Shown here piece by piece: positions 37,225 through 46,881 of a stretch of DNA of 64,000 nucleotides. Each line of letters begins with the position of its first letter. Position 1 is the first letter of the stretch. The DNA lies in contig NZ_JAAKYZ010000001.1 in NCBI RefSeq assembly GCF_015229955.1, positions 186,001-250,000 on the forward strand, read 5' to 3'. The translations under genes were made by a program, and so were the position numbers. Origin of the DNA: Campylobacter concisus (GTDB taxonomy: Bacteria > Campylobacterota > Campylobacteria > Campylobacterales > Campylobacteraceae). The notes below the pieces were generated by a model, which was given only the letters and a program-made list of their open reading frames with translations, made no database searches and was not told the origin of the DNA.

Positions 37225-37667
37225 AAAATATTGAAATTTTAGTTGTCTCTTTATCGACTCCGCTCTTGGTTGGAGTCTATAAAGACGGCGTAAAATTTGA
37301 TGAAATTACAACTGATGAACATGTCAGTGAAGCTTTGATAAAAATCTTAGAAAATTTATCCTCTAAATTTAATATCACAAAAATTATCTATGCAAATACG
37401 CCAGGCAGTTTTTTGGGGCTAAAGGTGGCCTATGTCATCTTAAAGACTTTCTCTTTAGCAAAGGGTTGCGAATTTTACGCCGTTAGTGGCTTTAGTTTAA
37501 ATGGTCACCAAGCTATAAGAGCAAATAAAAATTTAAGTTTTGTTTTAAAAGATGGCAAAATTTTACTTGAAAAAGTGGAGCCAGTAGGATTTAGGTTGCC
37601 TTTAAATTTAGATGAATTAAAACTAAATTCAGATACACTTCCAGATTATATCATCCAAGCAGTTTAG
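37221..37667 (+). CDS. TsaB-like protein with a non-canonical start codon
   Basis: This appears to be the TsaB partner of TsaD for the t6A modification of ANN-decoding tRNAs. The conserved first strand reads IEILVVSLSTPLLVGVYKDG, followed by a KIIYANTPGSFLGLKVAYVI block. The only canonical start in frame (TTG 37266) lies after that strand and would delete it. In-frame stop TGA is at 37188-37190. Between it and 37266 only ATT (37215, 37230) or ATA (37221) could start, with AAAAGG at 37208-37213 as RBS. I give ATA 37221 by spacing. Function and start are both inferred. Confidence 0.6.
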   Translation: MENIEILVVSLSTPLLVGVYKDGVKFDEITTDEHVSEALIKILENLSSKFNITKIIYANTPGSFLGLKVAYVILKTFSLAKGCEFYAVSGFSLNGHQAIRANKNLSFVLKDGKILLEKVEPVGFRLPLNLDELKLNSDTLPDYIIQAV

Positions 37668-37675
37668 GAGAAATT

Positions 37676-38560
37676 TTGAACATCTTAGTGCCTGCAACAA
37701 GTGCAAATTTGGGTCCTGGTTTTGATGCTTTGGGGCTTAGTTTGAAGCTTTTTAATAGTGTGAAAATCGAGCCAGCAAAATTTAGCTCAGTGTCGATAAA
37801 CGGCGAAGGCAGTGGAAGTGTAAATTTAAAGAGAAACAATATATTCTTAAGTATTTTTAATGAAATTTTTTTTGAGCTAACTGGTAAAAATGAAAATTTT
37901 AGAGTCGTTTTTGAAAATAATATCCCATTTTCAAGGGGGCTTGGCAGTAGCTCTGCTGCTATCGTTGGGGCCATTGCTTCAGCGTACGAAATGGCTGGCT
38001 TTAAGGCAAGCAAAGAGACAGTTTTAAATAAAGCTATCATCTATGAAACCCATCCTGATAATATCTCGCCAGCAGTTCACGGTGGATTTATCAGCGCGAT
38101 CGTAAAAAATGGTAATGTTTACGCAAATAAAATAAATTTAAGTGACGAGATAAAAGCAGTAGTTGTCATCCCAAATAAGCCAATGAGTACATCCTCGTCA
38201 AGACAAATTTTACCAAAGAACTATACGATGAAAGAGTGTGTAAATAACTTATCTCATGCCGCTTTTTTAACGTCTTGTTTTTATGAAAAAAAGTATGATC
38301 TCTTAAAAATAGCAAGCAAAGATTTGATGCATGAAGAGCGTAGAATGCACGCTTTAGAAGAACTTTTTGAAGTTAGAAAAGTAGCTTATGAAAATGGTGC
38401 TTTAATGAGCACGCTTTCAGGCTCAGGCTCAAGCTTTTTAAACATCTCTTATAAAGATGATGCTAAAAATTTACAAGATATTTTAAAGAGTAAATTTGGT
38501 GATTTTAGGGTTGAGATTTTTTCATTTGATAACGATGGATACGAAATTACGCAAAGCTAA
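37676..38560 (+). CDS. thrB: Homoserine kinase
   Basis: ThrB is a GHMP-family kinase that phosphorylates homoserine for threonine synthesis. The 294-residue protein starts at TTG 37676 (NILVPATSANLGPGFDALGL). It has the ATP-loop RGLGSSSAAIVGAIA at about residues 88-102 and the C-terminal GHMP motif LSGSGSSFLNI. RBS TAGGAGAAA lies just before. Confidence 0.95.
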   Translation: MNILVPATSANLGPGFDALGLSLKLFNSVKIEPAKFSSVSINGEGSGSVNLKRNNIFLSIFNEIFFELTGKNENFRVVFENNIPFSRGLGSSSAAIVGAIASAYEMAGFKASKETVLNKAIIYETHPDNISPAVHGGFISAIVKNGNVYANKINLSDEIKAVVVIPNKPMSTSSSRQILPKNYTMKECVNNLSHAAFLTSCFYEKKYDLLKIASKDLMHEERRMHALEELFEVRKVAYENGALMSTLSGSGSSFLNISYKDDAKNLQDILKSKFGDFRVEIFSFDNDGYEITQS

Positions 38561-38581
38561 AAACAAGTTTAAAAAGATATA

Positions 38582-38836
38582 ATGAACAAAAATAATCCTG
38601 TAAGGACATGTGTCGCTTGTAAAATTAAAATTTCTCAGAGCTTGCTAAAAAGATACCGCTTGGTTGGTAAGAATTTAGAGTATGGCAAAGGAAATGGTCG
38701 TAGCTTTTATCTGTGTGACAAGTGTATACAAAAAGATATAAAAATTTTAAAAAAAATAATTGATAAACAAACTAAAGGTGCTTTTATTTGTGATGCACCG
38801 AAGTTAAAGGAGATACTCTTAAATGAGCAATGTTAG
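38582..38836 (+). CDS. ylxR: YlxR-family (DUF448) nucleic-acid-binding protein
   Basis: The 84-residue protein has the family block [21 protein letters not shown], given here as PVRTCVACK plus LLKRYR, and later [10 protein letters not shown]. The Cys pairs (CVAC and CDKC) fit the fold seen in YlxR proteins encoded beside infB. It overlaps infB by 14 bases, the usual nusA-ylxR-infB type context, although nusA is absent here. Confidence 0.88.
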   Translation: MNKNNPVRTCVACKIKISQSLLKRYRLVGKNLEYGKGNGRSFYLCDKCIQKDIKILKKIIDKQTKGAFICDAPKLKEILLNEQC

Positions 38837-41471
38837 GATTTCAGAGATCGCAAACGAGCTTGGCTATCCAAGTAAAGAGATAGTAGAAAAAGCTCAAGAG
38901 TTAGGATTAAAAGTCAAAACTCACTCAAATGCAGTTAGCCTTGAAGAGGCCGAAGCTATATATGAATATGTTCAAACTGGCGTGATACCAGATAAATTTA
39001 AAAAGAAAAAGAGTGAACCTAAACCAAAAAAAGAGCCTAAAAAAGAAGTAGAAAAAGAGCCAGTAAAAAAAGAAGAAAAGCAAAAGAGTGAACCTAAAAA
39101 AGCTACTACTAAAACTGAGTCAAAGTCGGTAAAAGCTGAGCCTAAGAAAGAGGCACAAATTTTAGAAGAAAAACAAAAAATTGAGCCTAAAAAAGAAGAA
39201 ATCAAAGTAGAGCAAAAACAAGTCGAAGCTCCAAGACCAAAAGAGAGCTTGGCCGATGTGACTCAAAAAAGACGTGGTCTTGTGATAGTAAAAAAGAAAA
39301 AAGACTATGAAGCGCCAATTGCTACAAAAGAAGAGAAAAAGCCTGAACCAAGCATAGCTAATATAAGCGATTTTAAAAGTATGTTTTCAGCAAATGATGA
39401 AAATTTAGCTAAGAAAAAGAAAAAAGATAAAAAAGTAGTTGTTGCAAGTAAAAAAGATAGTACTCAGAAGATGGACCTACTTGGCGGAAGTGACTTTGGT
39501 GATATCGTGTTAGAAGATGAAGATGTGGTTGTTCTTCCTGATTTTAGTTTTAAAACCCCAGGACCAGTACCTGCACAAAAGACAAAACAGCCAAATGTTA
39601 TGAGAACTACGGTCAACAATACGATAAATTCATTTGGCGAAGGCGGCATTCAAAGAAGAGCTAGAAAAAAACACAAAAAGCCTGAAAATAAGCAAAACAA
39701 TGAAGCGGTGACGTCTATAAATATTCCAAAAGAAATTCGTGTTTATGAATTTGCTGAAAAGCTAAACAAACAGCCAAGTGAGATCATAGGTAAGTTATTT
39801 ATGCTTGGTATGATGACAACTAAAAATGACTTTTTGGATGAAGATGCGATAGAAATTTTGGCTGATGAGTTTAATGTAGAGGTTAATATCATCGACGATC
39901 AAAAAGAATTTGACTACGTAGCAGCCTATGAAGAAGAGATAAAAGACGATGAAAATCTCCAGCCAAGAGCACCAGTCATAACCATCATGGGTCACGTTGA
40001 TCATGGTAAAACTTCATTGCTTGATTACATAAGAAAATCACGTGTAGCAGCAGGAGAGGCTGGTGGTATCACTCAGCATGTTGGTGCTTACATGGTAAAT
40101 AAAAACGGCAAAAATATCACATTTATCGACACTCCAGGTCACGAAGCGTTTACTGCTATGCGTGCAAGAGGTGCTGGCGTGACTGACATAGTTATCATCG
40201 TAGTTGCAGCAGATGATGGCGTAAAACCACAAACAAAAGAGGCGGTTAGCCACGCAAAAGCCGCTGGCGTACCGATAATCATCGCAATAAACAAAATGGA
40301 TAAAGAGTCAGCAAATCCTGACCTAGTAAAGACTGGTCTTGCCGAGCTTGATATCATGCCAACAGAGTGGGGCGGAAAGTATGAATTTGTGCCAATCTCT
40401 GCAAAAACAGGCATGGGCATAGATGATCTATTAGAGATCGTACTTTTACAAGCTGATCTTTTAGAGCTAAAAGCAAATCCAAAGGCAAATGCAAAAGCAA
40501 CTGTTATCGAGAGCTCACTTCAAAAAGGTCGTGGCCCAGTAGCTACTATTATCGTTGAAAATGGCACGCTAAAGGTTGGCGACACTGTTGTTGCAGGCGT
40601 TGCGTATGGCAAGATAAGAAGCTTGCTTGATGATCAGGGTAGGCCATTAAAAGAGATAAAGCCAGGCGAATGTGGCGTGATAGTGGGCCTTAGCGAGATA
40701 GCAGAGGCTGGCGAGACGCTAATAGGCGTAAAAACTGATAAAGAAGCTCGTGAGTACGCACAGAAAAAGGCTGAATATATCCGCCAAAAAGAGCTTAGCA
40801 AGAGTACAAAGGTTAGTATCGATGAGCTTAGCGCTAAGATAGCTGAGGGTGAGCTAAAAACACTTCCAGTCATCATCAAAGCTGACGTTGGCGGCTCACT
40901 TGAGGCGCTAAAAGCAAGCCTAGAAAAACTAGCAAATGATGAGATCAGAGTAAATGTGATCCACTCAGGCGTTGGCGGTATTACACAAAGCGACGTTGCA
41001 CTTGCAAGCGCAAGTAACGACTGTATCATCCTTGGCTTTAACATAAGGCCAACTGGCGAGATAAAAGAGAAGGCAAAAGAGAGCGGCGTCGAGATAAAAA
41101 CTTACAATGTTATTTATAATCTAATCGACGATGTGAAGGCGATTTTAGGCGGACTAATGTCGCCGATCATCAGAGAAGAGCAGCTTGGTCAAGCACAGGT
41201 TCGCCAAGTGATCCACGTGCCAAAAGTTGGCACTATCGCTGGATGTATCGTCACTGAGGGCACGATAAACAGAGGTGCAAAAATTCGCCTTATTAGAGAA
41301 GGTGTGGTCGTTTATGAGGGCTTAGTTAGCTCACTAAAACGCTTCAAAGATGACGTCAAAGAGGTTGCTAAAGGCTACGAGTGTGGCGTTGGTATCGAAA
41401 ATTTCAACGACATTAGAGAAAATGACTACATCGAAAGTTTCAAAGAAGTCAAGGAGAAAGCTACTCTATGA
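38823..41471 (+). CDS. infB: Translation initiation factor IF-2
   Basis: IF-2 is the GTPase that brings fMet-tRNA to the 30S subunit. The 882-residue protein has an N-terminal IF2_N-like segment (1-50, [20 protein letters not shown]), a long Lys/Glu/Pro-rich linker with KKEPKK-type repeats (about 60-150), and a second IF2_N. The G domain follows, with GHVDHGKT at about residues 390-397, DTPGHEAF and NKMDK. The C-terminal domains II-IV complete it. It overlaps rbfA by four bases. Confidence 0.97.
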   Translation: MSNVRISEIANELGYPSKEIVEKAQELGLKVKTHSNAVSLEEAEAIYEYVQTGVIPDKFKKKKSEPKPKKEPKKEVEKEPVKKEEKQKSEPKKATTKTESKSVKAEPKKEAQILEEKQKIEPKKEEIKVEQKQVEAPRPKESLADVTQKRRGLVIVKKKKDYEAPIATKEEKKPEPSIANISDFKSMFSANDENLAKKKKKDKKVVVASKKDSTQKMDLLGGSDFGDIVLEDEDVVVLPDFSFKTPGPVPAQKTKQPNVMRTTVNNTINSFGEGGIQRRARKKHKKPENKQNNEAVTSINIPKEIRVYEFAEKLNKQPSEIIGKLFMLGMMTTKNDFLDEDAIEILADEFNVEVNIIDDQKEFDYVAAYEEEIKDDENLQPRAPVITIMGHVDHGKTSLLDYIRKSRVAAGEAGGITQHVGAYMVNKNGKNITFIDTPGHEAFTAMRARGAGVTDIVIIVVAADDGVKPQTKEAVSHAKAAGVPIIIAINKMDKESANPDLVKTGLAELDIMPTEWGGKYEFVPISAKTGMGIDDLLEIVLLQADLLELKANPKANAKATVIESSLQKGRGPVATIIVENGTLKVGDTVVAGVAYGKIRSLLDDQGRPLKEIKPGECGVIVGLSEIAEAGETLIGVKTDKEAREYAQKKAEYIRQKELSKSTKVSIDELSAKIAEGELKTLPVIIKADVGGSLEALKASLEKLANDEIRVNVIHSGVGGITQSDVALASASNDCIILGFNIRPTGEIKEKAKESGVEIKTYNVIYNLIDDVKAILGGLMSPIIREEQLGQAQVRQVIHVPKVGTIAGCIVTEGTINRGAKIRLIREGVVVYEGLVSSLKRFKDDVKEVAKGYECGVGIENFNDIRENDYIESFKEVKEKATL

Positions 41472-41833
41472 ACGCTAACGAAATAAAGCGTATGAGAACA
41501 GAGAGCGTGCTAAAAGAGCTCATACCAGAGGCTCTAGCCACTCTTGAAGATAGCATTTTAAAGGGACTTTGCGTCACTGACGTCGAGTGCAAAAAGGGCA
41601 GATACGATGCCTTTGTCTATCTTGACAAGATGATGTTTGATGAGCGCGAGCAAGAGTATATTTTGGGTCATCTAAAGCGCGTTTGCAGGCATTTGCAAAA
41701 CCACTGCATGGCGGCTGAGGGCTGGTATAGATGTCCAAATTTTCACTTTAAATTTGACGATAGATTAGAGTATCAAAACCATATGGATAAGTTGTTTGAT
41801 AAAATTTCAAAGGATTTAAACAAAAATGGATAA
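41468..41833 (+). CDS. rbfA: 30S ribosome-binding factor A
   Basis: RbfA is a late 30S maturation factor. The 121-residue KH-like protein begins [20 protein letters not shown] and contains [18 protein letters not shown]. It overlaps infB and rimP (8 bases), so the three genes are translationally coupled. Confidence 0.9.
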   Translation: MNANEIKRMRTESVLKELIPEALATLEDSILKGLCVTDVECKKGRYDAFVYLDKMMFDEREQEYILGHLKRVCRHLQNHCMAAEGWYRCPNFHFKFDDRLEYQNHMDKLFDKISKDLNKNG

Positions 41834-42242
41834 TTTAGACAAACTAGTACGCGAATGCGGCGTCGAGCTTTACGATAGTGAGATCGCAAATGAAAATGGC
41901 AGGGCTATTTTTAGAGTTTATATCACAAAAGATGGCGGAGTGAGCCTTGATGATTGCGAAAAAGTAAGTCGTCTGCTCTCGCCTATCTTTGACGTGACAC
42001 CGCCAGTTAGCGGGGATTATAACCTTGAGGTTAGCTCGCCTGGCCTTGAGAGAAAGCTTAGCAAGCCATCTCATTTTAAAGCGAGCGTTGGCGAGCTTGT
42101 AAAAGTTCAAACCGAGGCTGAAAAATTTGCAGGAAGGCTCGTAAAAGCGGACGAAGAGAGCATCGCAGTAGAAAACGAAGAGGGAATTTTTGAGATCAAC
42201 ATCAGTGAGATAAAAAAAGCAAAAACATATTTGGAGTGGTAA
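41826..42242 (+). CDS. rimP: Ribosome maturation factor RimP
   Basis: RimP acts in 30S assembly. The 138-residue protein has the family pattern FRVYITKDGGVSLDDCEKVSR and YNLEVSSPGLERKLSKPSHF in two adjacent pieces, plus a C-terminal SH3-like domain. It is the last ribosome-maturation gene of the cluster; fhs follows one base later. Confidence 0.93.
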   Translation: MDNLDKLVRECGVELYDSEIANENGRAIFRVYITKDGGVSLDDCEKVSRLLSPIFDVTPPVSGDYNLEVSSPGLERKLSKPSHFKASVGELVKVQTEAEKFAGRLVKADEESIAVENEEGIFEINISEIKKAKTYLEW

Positions 42243-42243
42243 A

Positions 42244-43893
42244 ATGCTAAGCGACATCGAGATAACTCACCAAACAAAACTTGAACACATCAGTAAAGTT
42301 GCCGCAAGACTAGGCTTAAACGAAGACGAGCTTGAGCTTTACGGTAAATTTAAGGCCAAAATTTCCCCTAGACTTGAGCCATCAAATTCAAAGCTCATCT
42401 TAGTCACTGCGACTAATCCAACCCCGTATGGCGAGGGCAAAACGACTATGTCGATCGGCCTAGCTGACGCACTAAATTCACTTGGTAAAAAAGTCTGCCT
42501 AGCACTTCGCGAACCATCTCTTGGACCAGTTTTTGGCATAAAGGGTGGAGCAGCAGGTGGTGGCTACTCGCAGCTTGCGCCGATGGAGGATCTAAATTTA
42601 CACTTCACTGGCGATTTTCACGCTATAACATCGGCAAATAACCTGATTTCAGCGATGATAGATAATAGTCTCTATCAAGAAAACCCACTAAAAATCGAGA
42701 AAATTTTATGGAAGCGCTGTATGGATATGAATGACCGCGCGCTTAGATTTATCACTGTGGGCCAGGGCGGCAGAACGGATGGCGTGCCAAGAGAAGATGG
42801 CTTTAACATCACCGCCGCAAGCGAGATCATGGCTGTGCTTTGTCTAGCCACAAGCCTTTCTGATCTAAAAGAGCGCGTGGCAAACATCATGGTTGCTTAC
42901 GATAGCGATAAAAAGCCTATCTATGTGCGTGATCTAGGCTGCCAAGACGCTGTTTGCATACTTTTAAAAGATGCGATCAAACCAAATTTATTTCAAACAC
43001 TAGAGCACACACCTACGCTCGTTCATGGTGGCCCATTTGCAAACATCGCACATGGCTGTAACTCAGTCATTGCAACAAAAACAGCTCTAAATTTGGCTGA
43101 CTATGTCATCACTGAAGCTGGCTTTGGCTCGGAGCTTGGCGCGGAGAAATTTTTAGATATAAAATGCAGGGTTGCTGAGATTAAACCAAGCGCTGTGGTG
43201 CTTGTAAGCACGATCAGATCGCTAAAATATAACGGCGAAGCAAATAAAGACGAGATCACAAAACCAGATATGAATGCACTTAAAAAAGGCATCGAAAACC
43301 TTGGCGGACACATCGAAAATTTAAAAGGTAAATTTGGTCAAAACGTGGTTGTGGCGCTTAATAAATTTGGCTTTGACACTGATGAAGAGATAAATTTCGT
43401 AAAAGAGTACTGCCGTGAGCTTGGCGTAGAAGTGGCAGTTTGTGAGAATTTCTTAAAAGGTGGCAAAGGCGCACTTGAGCTAGCTGAGCTAGTTTTAAAA
43501 GCGTGCGATAAGCCAAGTAAGATAAATTTCACATACGAGATGAGCGACGATACGAAAACTAAAATAGAAAAGGTCGCTAAGGAAATTTATGGAGCTGGCG
43601 AGGTGGTCTTTGAAGAGGCCGCTCTTAAAAAGCTTGAGATGATAAAAGAGCTAAATTTGAGCCATTTGCCAGTTTGTATCGCAAAAACTCAGTATTCATT
43701 TAGTGATGAGGCGAAGCTTTTGGGTAGAGCAAAGGGCTTTACATTTAGCGTAAAAGACCTTGATATTAGAACTGGGGCTGGCTTTATCGTCGCAGTTTGT
43801 GGTAAGATCATGCTAATGCCAGGACTTCCAAAAGTGCCAGCCGCTGTCAATATGAAGATAGACGCAGACGGAAAGATCGACGGCTTGTCGTAA
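42244..43893 (+). CDS. fhs: Formate-tetrahydrofolate ligase
   Basis: Fhs makes 10-formyl-THF from formate, ATP and THF, supplying purine synthesis and Fmt. The 549-residue protein has the P-loop TPYGEGKTT at about residues 60-68, SLGPVFGIKGGAAGGGYSQ, TGDFHAITSANN and the C-terminal block GAGFIVAVCGKIMLMPGLPK. It is co-directional with rimP with almost no gap. Its presence fits a formate-using organism. Confidence 0.96.
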   Translation: MLSDIEITHQTKLEHISKVAARLGLNEDELELYGKFKAKISPRLEPSNSKLILVTATNPTPYGEGKTTMSIGLADALNSLGKKVCLALREPSLGPVFGIKGGAAGGGYSQLAPMEDLNLHFTGDFHAITSANNLISAMIDNSLYQENPLKIEKILWKRCMDMNDRALRFITVGQGGRTDGVPREDGFNITAASEIMAVLCLATSLSDLKERVANIMVAYDSDKKPIYVRDLGCQDAVCILLKDAIKPNLFQTLEHTPTLVHGGPFANIAHGCNSVIATKTALNLADYVITEAGFGSELGAEKFLDIKCRVAEIKPSAVVLVSTIRSLKYNGEANKDEITKPDMNALKKGIENLGGHIENLKGKFGQNVVVALNKFGFDTDEEINFVKEYCRELGVEVAVCENFLKGGKGALELAELVLKACDKPSKINFTYEMSDDTKTKIEKVAKEIYGAGEVVFEEAALKKLEMIKELNLSHLPVCIAKTQYSFSDEAKLLGRAKGFTFSVKDLDIRTGAGFIVAVCGKIMLMPGLPKVPAAVNMKIDADGKIDGLS

Positions 43894-43904
43894 ATTTAGA
43901 AAAT

Positions 43905-44456
43905 ATGAAATTTGTAAAAATACTCTTTTTAATAGTTTTAAGTGTTTTCTTCGTTGGATGTGGGGGAAGATATAAATATAATGTTGAGCCAACGCCGATA
44001 CAAAAAGGCGTGACTAAATACATTGTTAGCGATTTTAACCTAACATTGACAAATCAACCAACTAGATATGAGCACAACACTAACTATAAAAACGAAAGCG
44101 AACTTCGTGATGAGTTTGTGGAATTTATAAACAAACATCTAAAAGAGCAGGGCATTTTAGGGGACGAAAATAGCTTCAAGATAAAAATACAAATGGACTA
44201 TGAAAGATGGTTTAACTGGGGTGGCAAGGCGTTAAACAAGCCACACTTTCGCTATAGCGTGAAAATTTATGATAACGATGATAGGCTTTTGGTCTCTTAC
44301 TCTATACCAGCCTCTACAACGAAATATAGCTATTTTAAAGAGATCGCGGTTTTGGCAGAGATTGCTGCTTTTAGGTGGGACGCAGAGGATGAGCCGACCG
44401 ATATCGACTTGATCTCAAAAACTCTTGTTGATGAGATAAAAGATATAGGAAAATAA
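43905..44456 (+). CDS. Putative lipoprotein of unknown function
   Basis: The 183-residue protein has a lipoprotein signal (MKFVKILFLIVLSVFFVGC) with lipidated Cys19, so it is probably anchored in the outer or inner membrane. The rest is a soluble mixed domain with no motif I recognise. RYSVKIYDNDDRLLVSYSIPA suggests beta-strands. It follows fhs by 11 bases and precedes ribD by 15, so it is likely co-transcribed. Confidence 0.85.
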   Translation: MKFVKILFLIVLSVFFVGCGGRYKYNVEPTPIQKGVTKYIVSDFNLTLTNQPTRYEHNTNYKNESELRDEFVEFINKHLKEQGILGDENSFKIKIQMDYERWFNWGGKALNKPHFRYSVKIYDNDDRLLVSYSIPASTTKYSYFKEIAVLAEIAAFRWDAEDEPTDIDLISKTLVDEIKDIGK

Positions 44457-44471
44457 ATATAGTCTGCTAAG

Positions 44472-45533
44472 ATGAACGACGAATTTTACATGGATCTTGC
44501 TTTAAGCGAGGCTTGGAAATTTCAAATATTAACCTATCCAAATCCGGCCGTTGGATGCCTTATCCTTGATGAAAATGGTCAAATTTTATCTTGCAAGGCT
44601 CATGAAAAAGCTGGATATTTACACGCTGAACCGACAGCGATACTCTTTGCGCTTTGCAAAAAAAGTGAAAAATTTAAAGATGATTTTATAAAAGCGTATA
44701 ACGATAAATTTAGCTCTAATATAAAAGAGGGCGAATTTGGCCTTTTGGAGCCAAAATTTACCTATGAACTTATACTAAAAAATCACTCAAATTTACTAAA
44801 AAATGCAAAAGCTTACGTCACTCTTGAGCCTTGCTTACATCATGGTAAAACGCCACCTTGTGCAATTTTGCTAAAAGAGCTTGGTTTTAGAGAGGTGATA
44901 ATAGGCAGTCACGATGAAAATAAAATAGCAAGTGGTGGTGGAAATTTACTTCAAAGTACTGGGCTGAAAGTTAAATTTGGTGTTTTAAAAGAGCGTTGCG
45001 ATAAGCTACTTGAGCCATTTTTGGCCTATCAAAATGGTGGATTTAGCTTTTTAAAAATCGCTCTTAGTAAAAACGGCGTGGCAAGTGGCGGCATCATCAC
45101 AAATGAGCTTAGCCGCACGCACGTCCATAAACTAAGAAGCGTCATAGATACGCTAATAATTGGCGGCAACACAGTGCGAATAGACCGACCAAAGCTTGAT
45201 AGTAGGCTAGTAAGTGGCGGCAAAAATCCAGATGTCATAATCTACTCAAGAAGTGATGAATTTGATAAGACAATACCACTTTTTAATGTGCCAGGGCGCA
45301 AAGTTAGTATTCAAAAAGAGCTTAGTTTAAAAGGACTTAGTATGTTTGAAGGTGCTGGTGAGTTTTTAAAACTTGCAAAAGATGGCAAGCTAGCAAACGT
45401 AAAATGGCTACTTATCTATCAAAGCTCAAATTTTAAGGATGGTAAAAGCTTGAGCCTTGATCTAAATTTAAAACCACTATTTAGTGGGAATTTTGGAAAC
45501 GATAGCTACACTTGGTATGAAATTTTGGATTAA
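44472..45533 (+). CDS. ribD: Bifunctional riboflavin deaminase/reductase RibD
   Basis: RibD performs the deamination and reduction steps of riboflavin synthesis. The 353-residue protein has the deaminase zinc motifs HAEPTA (His at about 51) and TLEPCLHHGKTPPC (about 117-130), and a C-terminal reductase domain (DTLIIGGNTVRIDRPKLDSR). The two zinc motifs are about 65 residues apart, more than the roughly 25-30 usual for the family. The insertion (about residues 62-105) is Lys-rich and helical. The stop overlaps the convergent gene. Confidence 0.92.
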   Translation: MNDEFYMDLALSEAWKFQILTYPNPAVGCLILDENGQILSCKAHEKAGYLHAEPTAILFALCKKSEKFKDDFIKAYNDKFSSNIKEGEFGLLEPKFTYELILKNHSNLLKNAKAYVTLEPCLHHGKTPPCAILLKELGFREVIIGSHDENKIASGGGNLLQSTGLKVKFGVLKERCDKLLEPFLAYQNGGFSFLKIALSKNGVASGGIITNELSRTHVHKLRSVIDTLIIGGNTVRIDRPKLDSRLVSGGKNPDVIIYSRSDEFDKTIPLFNVPGRKVSIQKELSLKGLSMFEGAGEFLKLAKDGKLANVKWLLIYQSSNFKDGKSLSLDLNLKPLFSGNFGNDSYTWYEILD

Positions 45534-46393
45534 ATATCTAGGCCAAAATAGTGCTTAACTAAAAAGCCAATGCCAAATGAAATGATCGCAACACCAAAAG
45601 TTATTACACACATTTCAATTACTCTTGGTAAAAATTTAAGCTCTTTTGCCACGCTTATGTAAAAGTTGTAAGTGATAATGGCAACAAAGGCAAAGAAAAA
45701 CATCGACAAGACAGCGTAAAGACTGCTTGAAAAAATAAAAAATGGAAGTATCAAAAACGTCGTTGTTATGATGTACGAACCACCTGTGTAGAGCGAATAG
45801 GTAAGCGGTTTGATCTCGTCGCTTGGATTTTCTTTTGACTCAAGATAGGCCGACCCTGCCATAGAAAGAGCAGCTGCAATGCCCATGATAAGGCCTGTCG
45901 CACCAACTGATTTTGTATTTGAAAAAGCAAGTGCGATACCACTTAGTGTGCCAGTTAGCTCAACTAATGCGTCATTCATACCAAGAACAATGCCACCAGC
46001 ATTGACTAGTTTCGTATCTTTTAACATAGAGATTAAATTGTTTTCATGATTTACTTCTTCTTCATAAATATCTCTAGCTTCAGGATACTCATCAACAATA
46101 CCAAGATAAAATTGCTCTGCGTCTTCTTCGCGTGACTCCATAAATTTTAAAGTAAAAGATGTACCAAAAATTTTAACGAGTATCGTATAGAAGATAACTT
46201 TGAATAAATTTGCAGTTCTACTCTCACCTGTTATCTTTTGGCAAAAAGCATAGTGTCGTTTTTCTTCAGTGATTAATTTACGAAGTATTTTTTTATTTTC
46301 TTCATTTTTTTCACTAACTTCGAGTAACGTATAGATGGCGGTATCATCTGCTTCATTTTGTAGCTGTTTTAAAGCACGCTTTTTATCTAGCAT
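45530..46393 (-). CDS. Erythrin-VIT1-type membrane protein (MbfA-like iron/manganese exporter)
   Basis: The 287-residue protein has an N-terminal ferritin-like helical domain (about 1-130, with ITEEKRHYAFC and EEDAEQFYLGIVDEY Glu/His motifs). A C-terminal VIT1/CCC1 domain with about five membrane helices follows (GIVLGMNDALVELTGTLSGIA, IMGIAAALSMAGSAYLESKE). Proteins of this architecture export or store iron or manganese. Substrate here is inferred. It ends convergently on ribD. Confidence 0.87.
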   Translation of the reverse strand: MLDKKRALKQLQNEADDTAIYTLLEVSEKNEENKKILRKLITEEKRHYAFCQKITGESRTANLFKVIFYTILVKIFGTSFTLKFMESREEDAEQFYLGIVDEYPEARDIYEEEVNHENNLISMLKDTKLVNAGGIVLGMNDALVELTGTLSGIALAFSNTKSVGATGLIMGIAAALSMAGSAYLESKENPSDEIKPLTYSLYTGGSYIITTTFLILPFFIFSSSLYAVLSMFFFAFVAIITYNFYISVAKELKFLPRVIEMCVITFGVAIISFGIGFLVKHYFGLDI

Positions 46394-46447
46394 AAATTCC
46401 CCTTTTTAAATTTTGTAAGATTTTGGATTTTGAAGTGTAAGATTAGA

Positions 46448-46532
46448 TGGTGCGATCAGCGAGATTCGAACTCGCACACCTAGCGGCACTACCCCCTCAA
46501 GATAGCGTGTCTACCAATTCCACCATGATCGC
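46448..46532 (-). tRNA. tRNA-Leu (anticodon GAG), CCA encoded
   Basis: An 85-base tRNA on the minus strand. The acceptor GCGATCA pairs with TGATCGC. The D arm has GTG/CAC, and the anticodon stem CTATC/GGTAG encloses loop TTGAGGG, giving anticodon GAG. A long variable arm is typical of Leu. The T arm is GCGAG-TTCGAAT-CTCGC, and encoded CCA is at the 3' end. Confidence 0.96.
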
Positions 46533-46561
46533 AAAAAGAGTAAAAGCCCCAAAAAGGGGCT
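46533..46561 (-). terminator. Intrinsic terminator of atpE
   Basis: On the minus strand AGCCCC and GGGGCT (46545-46550 with 46556-46561) form a stem around TTTTT, followed by TTTACTCTTTTTGC. It lies 18 bases after the atpE stop and just before tRNA-Leu. Confidence 0.8.
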
Positions 46562-46578
46562 AAATTTAAGCTTTACGC

Positions 46579-46881
46579 TTAGCCAAGCATTGGGTTTGCG
46601 TAAAGAACGATAAGCGTAATAACAAGTGCGTAGATAACTTGTGCTTCGATCATTGCAAGAGCGATAAACATTGTAGTCATAAGTTTGCTACCAACACCTG
46701 GGTTTCTAGCTGTTCCGCTAATTGTTGCAGCAGCTGTATTGCCCATACCAATAGCGCCACCAAGAGCTGCAAGACCAAGGCCAATACCACCAGCGATAAC
46801 TGAATATGATCTAATCATCTCGCCGTCAGCGCCAAATGCGAATGCAGCAAGACCAAGAATTAAAAACACGATCTTTTTCAT
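46579..46881 (-). CDS. atpE: F-type ATP synthase c subunit
   Basis: This is the proteolipid of the F0 ring, 100 residues. It has two membrane helices, a glycine motif GGIGLGLAALGGAIGMG, the polar loop ARNPG, and the ion-binding Glu79 in IALAMIEAQVIYAL. Residue 80 is Ala, not the Ser/Thr usual in Na+-binding rings, so proton coupling is inferred. An N-terminal signal-like segment (about 1-18) is extra relative to E. coli. It lies about 27 kb from the other ATP synthase genes. RBS AAAGGAGC is strong. Confidence 0.96.
   Translation of the reverse strand: MKKIVFLILGLAAFAFGADGEMIRSYSVIAGGIGLGLAALGGAIGMGNTAAATISGTARNPGVGSKLMTTMFIALAMIEAQVIYALVITLIVLYANPMLG

Noticed and set aside
39000-39240. AAAAAAGAGCCTAAA-type repetition in infB as a repeat element
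   Set aside because: It encodes the known Lys/Glu/Pro-rich linker of IF-2 and is irregular.
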